In this document: piece after piece, positions 12,582 through 15,500 of the stretch
Numbering within the stretch: position 1 is the first letter of the stretch
Layout of the letters: every line of letters begins with the position of its first letter
NCBI GenBank assembly: GCA_900551185.1
Contig: URVF01000013.1
Span: forward strand, 1-15,500
Direction: 5' to 3'
DNA: 15,500 nt
Source of the DNA: an uncultured Collinsella sp.
GTDB lineage: Bacteria; Actinomycetota; Coriobacteriia; Coriobacteriales; Coriobacteriaceae
Notes under the pieces: generated by a model
The model's database searches: none
What the model was told of the DNA's origin: nothing
What the model saw: the letters and a program-made list of their open reading frames with translations, nothing else
Program-made: the position numbers and the translations under genes

Positions 12582-14657
12582 CTAGCGCAGATATGCCTTC
12601 GCGTTGCCCAGGCTGTAGGCGATCGTTGAGCCGTTGTGCAGCAGTGACGACGTCTGCGGAGTGATCATGCCGGTAATGCCCAGCGCCAGGAGCGCCGAGT
12701 TGGTGAGCATCACCTTGGAATACGAACTCGTCAGACGGTCGATAAGCCCCTGGCTCATGCGGCGCAGGCGCACGATCGCGGCAAGATCCGTATCGGTCAG
12801 GATGATATCGGCGACCTCCTTGGCGATGTCGCTTCCGCCACCCATCGCCAAGCCCACGTCGGCCAAACCGAGCGCCGGCGAATCGTTGACGCCGTCACCC
12901 ACCATGGCAACATGGCACCCCTCGCTCTTAATGCGCTCCACATAGGCGTACTTGTCCTCGGGCAGCAGTTCGGCCTTAAACTCGTCGACACCCGCCTCGC
13001 GCGCAATGCGCTCGGCCGTGCGCTCCGAATCGCCAGTGAGCATAACGACATGCTTAACGCCCAGCGCATGCAGATCGGCGATGGCTTCACGGACCCCGGT
13101 CTTGAGCGGGTCCTCAATGCCAAGCACGCCCACGACCGTGCCGTCGACCGCCAGGTACAGCGGCGACAAGCCCTGCATCTGGGACTCGATGCGCTCCTTA
13201 ATGTCGGACTCGAGCTGCGCGCCCTCGTCCTCGAATACAAAGTGCGCCGAGCCGATAATCGCGCGACGCCCCTCAATGGACGAGGCAATGCCGTGCGCCA
13301 CGATGTACTCGACCGCGGCATGGCGTTCGCGGTGCTCGAGCCCGCGCTCGCGGGCGGCGTTGACCACGGCACGCGCCACCGGATGCGGGAAATGCTCCTC
13401 CAGGCATGCGGAAAGGCGCAGAACCTCGTCCTCGCTCCAGCCATCGGTCGTGAGCACGCAAGCCAGGCGCGGCTGCGCCTCGGTGAGCGTGCCGGTCTTA
13501 TCAAACACAATAGTGTCGGCCTTGGCAAACGACTCAAAGTACTTGGCGCCCTTGACCATGACGCCCATCTTGGCAGCATCGCTCATGGCAGTCATGACGG
13601 CGACGGAGCCCGTGAGTTTGAGTGCGCACGAGTAGTCGACCATCAGCGCCGCTGAGGTCTTGATGAGGCTGCGCGTGGTGAGCGCAACCAGGCCCGCGAG
13701 CAGGAAGTTCCATGGGACGATCTTGTTGGCGAGGTCCTCCATGTGCGACTGACCCTCGGACTTGAGCGAGTCGGCCGTCTGCACGAGCGAGACGATCGAG
13801 CGGAGCTTGGTCTGAGCCGTGTTGGCGCGCACACGCACCAAGATGCTGCCATCTTCCACAACGGTGCCGGCGAATACGTCGTCGCACACGCTGCGCTCGA
13901 CGGCCAGCGGTTCGCCGGTCAGGGTCGCCTGGTTGACCATAGCGCTCCCCTGCTCGACCACGCCGTCGATACAGATAGACATGCCGGTGCGCACGGCGAC
14001 CAAATCGCCGGGTTCAAGCTCGGTGGCGGCAACGCTTACCTCAGTGTCGCCGACGACCTTTTGCGCCTTGTCGGGCACATCGAGCAGCGAGTTGATGAGT
14101 TCGTTTTCGCTCATGGCGCGGGTGTAGTCCTCGAGCAGCTCACCCACGTTGAGCAGGAACATCGTCTGGCCCGCGGTGTCGACATCACGTTTGACGAACG
14201 AAATGCCGATGGCCGAAGCGTCAAGCACAGGAACGGTTAGGCGCGGCTGCGCCAGCTCATGAAGGGCAGCGCGCAAAAATGCCATGTAACCGGCCACGAC
14301 AAACACCGCACGCAGGGGCGTGGGCAAAAACCAGCGGCGCGCGTAGTGGGCGCCGATAAGTGTGGCAAGATCCATGACGAGCTTGTGTTTGCGTGGCTCA
14401 AGCTGCATCACGTAACCCGTCTTTGCGTCGGCAATGGCCTGGGCATCGAGTGCACCGACGGCGGCCAGCACGGCATCGCGGCGTGGCTCGTCATATTCGA
14501 GCGCCATTTGGCCAATGCGGCCATACACGCGCACCTTGTGCACGCCGTCGATATCGCCGCTGAGCTTAAGAAGTGCATCGAGATCGCTCTCTGGCACAGG
14601 ACCCGCCAATTGAAGACGGGTCCTGCCGGGGATCTCGCTAATAATCGAGAATCTCAT
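12582..14657 (-). CDS. Heavy-metal-translocating P1B-type ATPase with non-canonical membrane motif
   Basis: The 691-residue membrane pump has the P-type core: actuator TGEP (247-250), phosphorylation site DKTGTLT (Asp386), the P1B-specific HP pair (His425-Pro426) and the hinge GDGVNDSPAL near residue 590. Residues 1-75 form a ferredoxin-like HMA-type domain without a CxxC metal site. Membrane helices lie around 108-135, 145-180, 315-352 and at the C terminus. The transport-site helix reads DYSCALKL (341-348): the usual Cys-Pro-Cys is replaced by Tyr-Ser-Cys, keeping only Cys344. This is unlike typical Cu or Zn/Cd pumps and closer to what I expect of CtpC-like exporters, so metal specificity is uncertain (Mn, Zn or Fe possible). 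ATG 14657 has only a weak AGG upstream, and the gene starts 18 nt after the small membrane protein gene, indicating one operon ended by a strong terminator. Confidence 0.92.
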   Translation of the reverse strand: MRFSIISEIPGRTRLQLAGPVPESDLDALLKLSGDIDGVHKVRVYGRIGQMALEYDEPRRDAVLAAVGALDAQAIADAKTGYVMQLEPRKHKLVMDLATLIGAHYARRWFLPTPLRAVFVVAGYMAFLRAALHELAQPRLTVPVLDASAIGISFVKRDVDTAGQTMFLLNVGELLEDYTRAMSENELINSLLDVPDKAQKVVGDTEVSVAATELEPGDLVAVRTGMSICIDGVVEQGSAMVNQATLTGEPLAVERSVCDDVFAGTVVEDGSILVRVRANTAQTKLRSIVSLVQTADSLKSEGQSHMEDLANKIVPWNFLLAGLVALTTRSLIKTSAALMVDYSCALKLTGSVAVMTAMSDAAKMGVMVKGAKYFESFAKADTIVFDKTGTLTEAQPRLACVLTTDGWSEDEVLRLSACLEEHFPHPVARAVVNAARERGLEHRERHAAVEYIVAHGIASSIEGRRAIIGSAHFVFEDEGAQLESDIKERIESQMQGLSPLYLAVDGTVVGVLGIEDPLKTGVREAIADLHALGVKHVVMLTGDSERTAERIAREAGVDEFKAELLPEDKYAYVERIKSEGCHVAMVGDGVNDSPALGLADVGLAMGGGSDIAKEVADIILTDTDLAAIVRLRRMSQGLIDRLTSSYSKVMLTNSALLALGITGMITPQTSSLLHNGSTIAYSLGNAKAYLR

Positions 14658-14675
14658 AGTTTGTGCCTGGGAGCG

Positions 14676-14921
14676 TTACTCTGCTGCCTCGTCAGCAGCG
14701 GCCTCGCTCTGGGTGATGTAGGCCGCCTCGGCAACCATGTCGTCGACATTAGCCTTGGCCTGCTCGACCATGTCCTGGTAGCCGTTCTTGATGCGCATGC
14801 CGCACGCGATACCCTGCACGCAGGCATTCTTGACCGGAGCGCTGGTAAGCAGCTTGATGCCGGCCGTGCCAAGCAGAAAACCGCCACCGACAAGCAGGGT
14901 ATTGAACGTCGACTTCTTCAT
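14676..14921 (-). CDS. Small DUF6110-like membrane protein, partner of the P-type ATPase
   Basis: This 81-residue protein starts MKKSTFNTLLVGGGFLLGTAG: one glycine-rich membrane segment (about 7-26), then SAPVKNACVQGIACGMRIKNGYQDM with two Cys (34 and 40), then an acidic amphipathic tail. I recall this pattern as DUF6110, small proteins found beside metal P1B ATPases; the name needs a profile search. The arrangement parallels mycobacterial DUF1490/PacL proteins encoded beside CtpC, which help the pump function, but the His-rich metal-binding tail known there is absent. ATG 14921 is chosen because GGGAGAG stands 6 nt upstream and the membrane segment follows at once; a longer frame to 14981 has no ribosome binding site. 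It is the first gene of the operon and is driven by the promoter at 15009-15037. Confidence 0.8.
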   Translation of the reverse strand: MKKSTFNTLLVGGGFLLGTAGIKLLTSAPVKNACVQGIACGMRIKNGYQDMVEQAKANVDDMVAEAAYITQSEAAADEAAE

Positions 14922-15005
14922 GATGTCTCTCCCTTTTGCCGCATTGGACGCGGCACGGTGCCTCAGCACCCGAGTAAACAAGTTTGCTCGAGCACACTTT
15001 TGGAA

Positions 15006-15029
15006 AATAGTTTAGTTTATCTAACTATT
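15006..15029. promoter_or_regulatory. Palindromic operator resembling a DtxR/MntR-type site
   Basis: AATAGTT (15006-15012) is mirrored by AACTATT (15023-15029). Inside, TTAG-TTTAT-CTAA gives the TTAG-N5-CTAA spacing reminiscent of DtxR/IdeR/MntR boxes (consensus of the type TTAGG-CCTAA). It covers the predicted -10 of the metal ATPase operon, the expected place for a repressor. Identification of the regulator family is inference. Confidence 0.55.
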
Positions 15030-15037
15030 GAGGTCAA
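15009..15037 (-). promoter_or_regulatory. Promoter of the DUF6110-ATPase operon
   Basis: On the minus strand TTGACC (15037-15032) and TAAACT (15014-15009) are 17 nt apart. A second palindrome-like AAAGGTTAACTTT lies just upstream of the -35 (15040-15052). The leader from about 15002 to 14922 is about 80 nt and includes a small hairpin GGTGC-TGAG-GCACC. Confidence 0.75.
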
Positions 15038-15159
15038 CAAAGGTTAACTTTTTGGAAATCTTAAGATGCGGAGCAGCCGGCTTCTGGCGATCCGCCCGCC
15101 GCGATGTACATCTCCGGCATCCAAGAAAGGCTCTCCCCCGGCCCAACGAATCGAGGTCT

Positions 15160-15303
15160 AATACTTTTCCGCGAAGTGAACGAGCAAAATTGGACCCCCG
15201 AAGCATCCGCATTTTTTCGCAGCAAAACCGCAGGAAACCGAGCCAGAAAAGTGTTGATGTTTCAGGGGTCCAAAATAGGTCGTTCACTTCGCGGAAAAGT
15301 ATT
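15160..15303. repeat. 144-bp long imperfect inverted repeat
   Basis: The first 24 nt (15160-15183, beginning AATACTTTTCCGCG) are perfectly mirrored at 15280-15303. Pairing continues after a mismatched patch through TTGGACCCC (15190-15198) and its complement (15265-15273), then GAA and CATC, to about 15216 opposite 15247. Each arm is about 57 nt and the centre loop about 30 nt. There is no gene inside; open frames on both strands exist only because the arms are complementary. It could be a small non-autonomous mobile element or an intergenic palindromic repeat. It lies about 120 nt upstream of the promoter of the metal ATPase operon. With 15050-15160 and 15304-15409 it makes up the gene-free right end of the window. 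Confidence 0.85.
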
Positions 15304-15328
15304 CACCTTCGTTTTCAACATCCATAAA

Positions 15329-15357
15329 GAATGAGGGCGCCAACGGCGCCCTCATTC
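15329..15357 (-). terminator. Perfect hairpin, probable terminator of a minus-strand transcript
   Basis: GAATGAGGGCGCC (15329-15341) and GGCGCCCTCATTC (15345-15357) pair perfectly around a 3-nt loop. On the minus strand the stem is followed by TTTAT, a short T tract; on the plus strand by ACC. It lies about 50 nt downstream of the structured element at 15500-15410, so it could end a short RNA that contains that element. Confidence 0.6.
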
Positions 15358-15409
15358 ACCAAATTCCATTCAGCCCGCCTGACCCGAACGGCCGAGTCGT
15401 CACGGAACC

Positions 15410-15500
15410 CGGGAGCCCCGGCAGGGCGGGTGCTTGCTCAAAATAAGTTCCGCACGCAAAGAAGGCCACTTAATGTGGCCTTCGTCTTGCGCAGGACTGT
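15410..15500 (-). ncRNA. Structured RNA-like element, copy 2
   Basis: Read on the minus strand from the window edge, the order is ACAGTCCTG (15500-15492), outer stem CGCAA/TTGCG, inner stem GAAGGCCAC/GTGGCCTTC with loop ATTAA, then TGCGGAACT, and after 24 nt CCGGGGCTCCCG (15421-15410), which can itself fold as CCGGG-GCT-CCCGG. Copy 1 at 1-95 has the same fixed blocks but different, still complementary stems. No gene follows within 480 nt, only a terminator-like hairpin at 15357-15329, which suggests a small RNA or a leader separated from its gene by the inverted repeat. Confidence 0.55.

Noticed and set aside
15021..15334. Small open frames on both strands over the long inverted repeat
   Set aside because: The same peptide (RSLRGKV) appears from both arms because they are complementary; there is no ribosome binding site or protein-like pattern.

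Overview
The window looks like chromosomal DNA of a high-GC Gram-positive gut bacterium of the class Coriobacteriia, most likely Collinsella or a close relative. This is an inference from gene order (rplM-rpsI followed by glmM, as in Actinobacteria), protein style (a very large STAND/SARP regulator, a short Gram-positive type NagB, a heavy-metal P-type ATPase paired with a DUF6110-like small membrane protein) and the dense hairpin-rich intergenic regions. I could not compare it with a database.

Layout. 1-1147: a structured RNA-like element and leader, then a class I SAM-dependent methyltransferase read from a GTG at 260. 1307-1606: yhbY (ribosome-associated RNA-binding protein) with a strong terminator. 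1676-4675 (-): a 999-residue regulator with an N-terminal MalT-like ATPase and a C-terminal SARP winged helix plus BTAD. 4676-5063: gene-free. 5124-8993 (-): in transcription order rplM, rpsI, terminator, glmM, a lone glucose-type PTS EIIA, and nagB. 9151-10029 (-): a patatin-like phospholipase. 10030-10433: a repeat-rich, highly folded gene-free block. 10479-10842 (-): tmRNA (ssrA) with its terminator. 11080-11514 (+): an unrecognised 144-residue protein. 11573-12420 (-): a toxin-antitoxin pair (RelB/DinJ-like antitoxin and PIN toxin) with its own promoter and inverted-repeat operator. 12582-14921 (-): a small DUF6110-like membrane protein followed by a P1B-type ATPase, behind a good promoter that overlaps a palindrome resembling a DtxR/MntR-type site. 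15160-15303: a long imperfect inverted repeat. 15410-15500 (-): a second copy of the structured element seen at 1-95, facing inward.

How the genes work together. rplM and rpsI are a translationally tight ribosomal pair from one promoter. GlmM and NagB act on the same metabolite, glucosamine-6-phosphate, in opposite directions (to cell-wall precursors or to glycolysis), and the PTS EIIA between them fits sugar uptake that feeds that pool. tmRNA and YhbY belong to ribosome rescue and ribosome biogenesis. The metal ATPase and its small partner form a probable metal-export unit. The TA pair, regulator, methyltransferase and phospholipase look like independent units.

Most unusual items: (1) two inward-facing copies, at the very edges of the window, of an RNA-like element with compensatory stem changes around fixed sequence blocks; (2) inverted 17-nt perfect copies of the tmRNA T-arm around a folded block next to ssrA; (3) the 144-bp inverted repeat upstream of the metal operon; (4) the ATPase whose usual Cys-Pro-Cys membrane motif reads Tyr-Ser-Cys.
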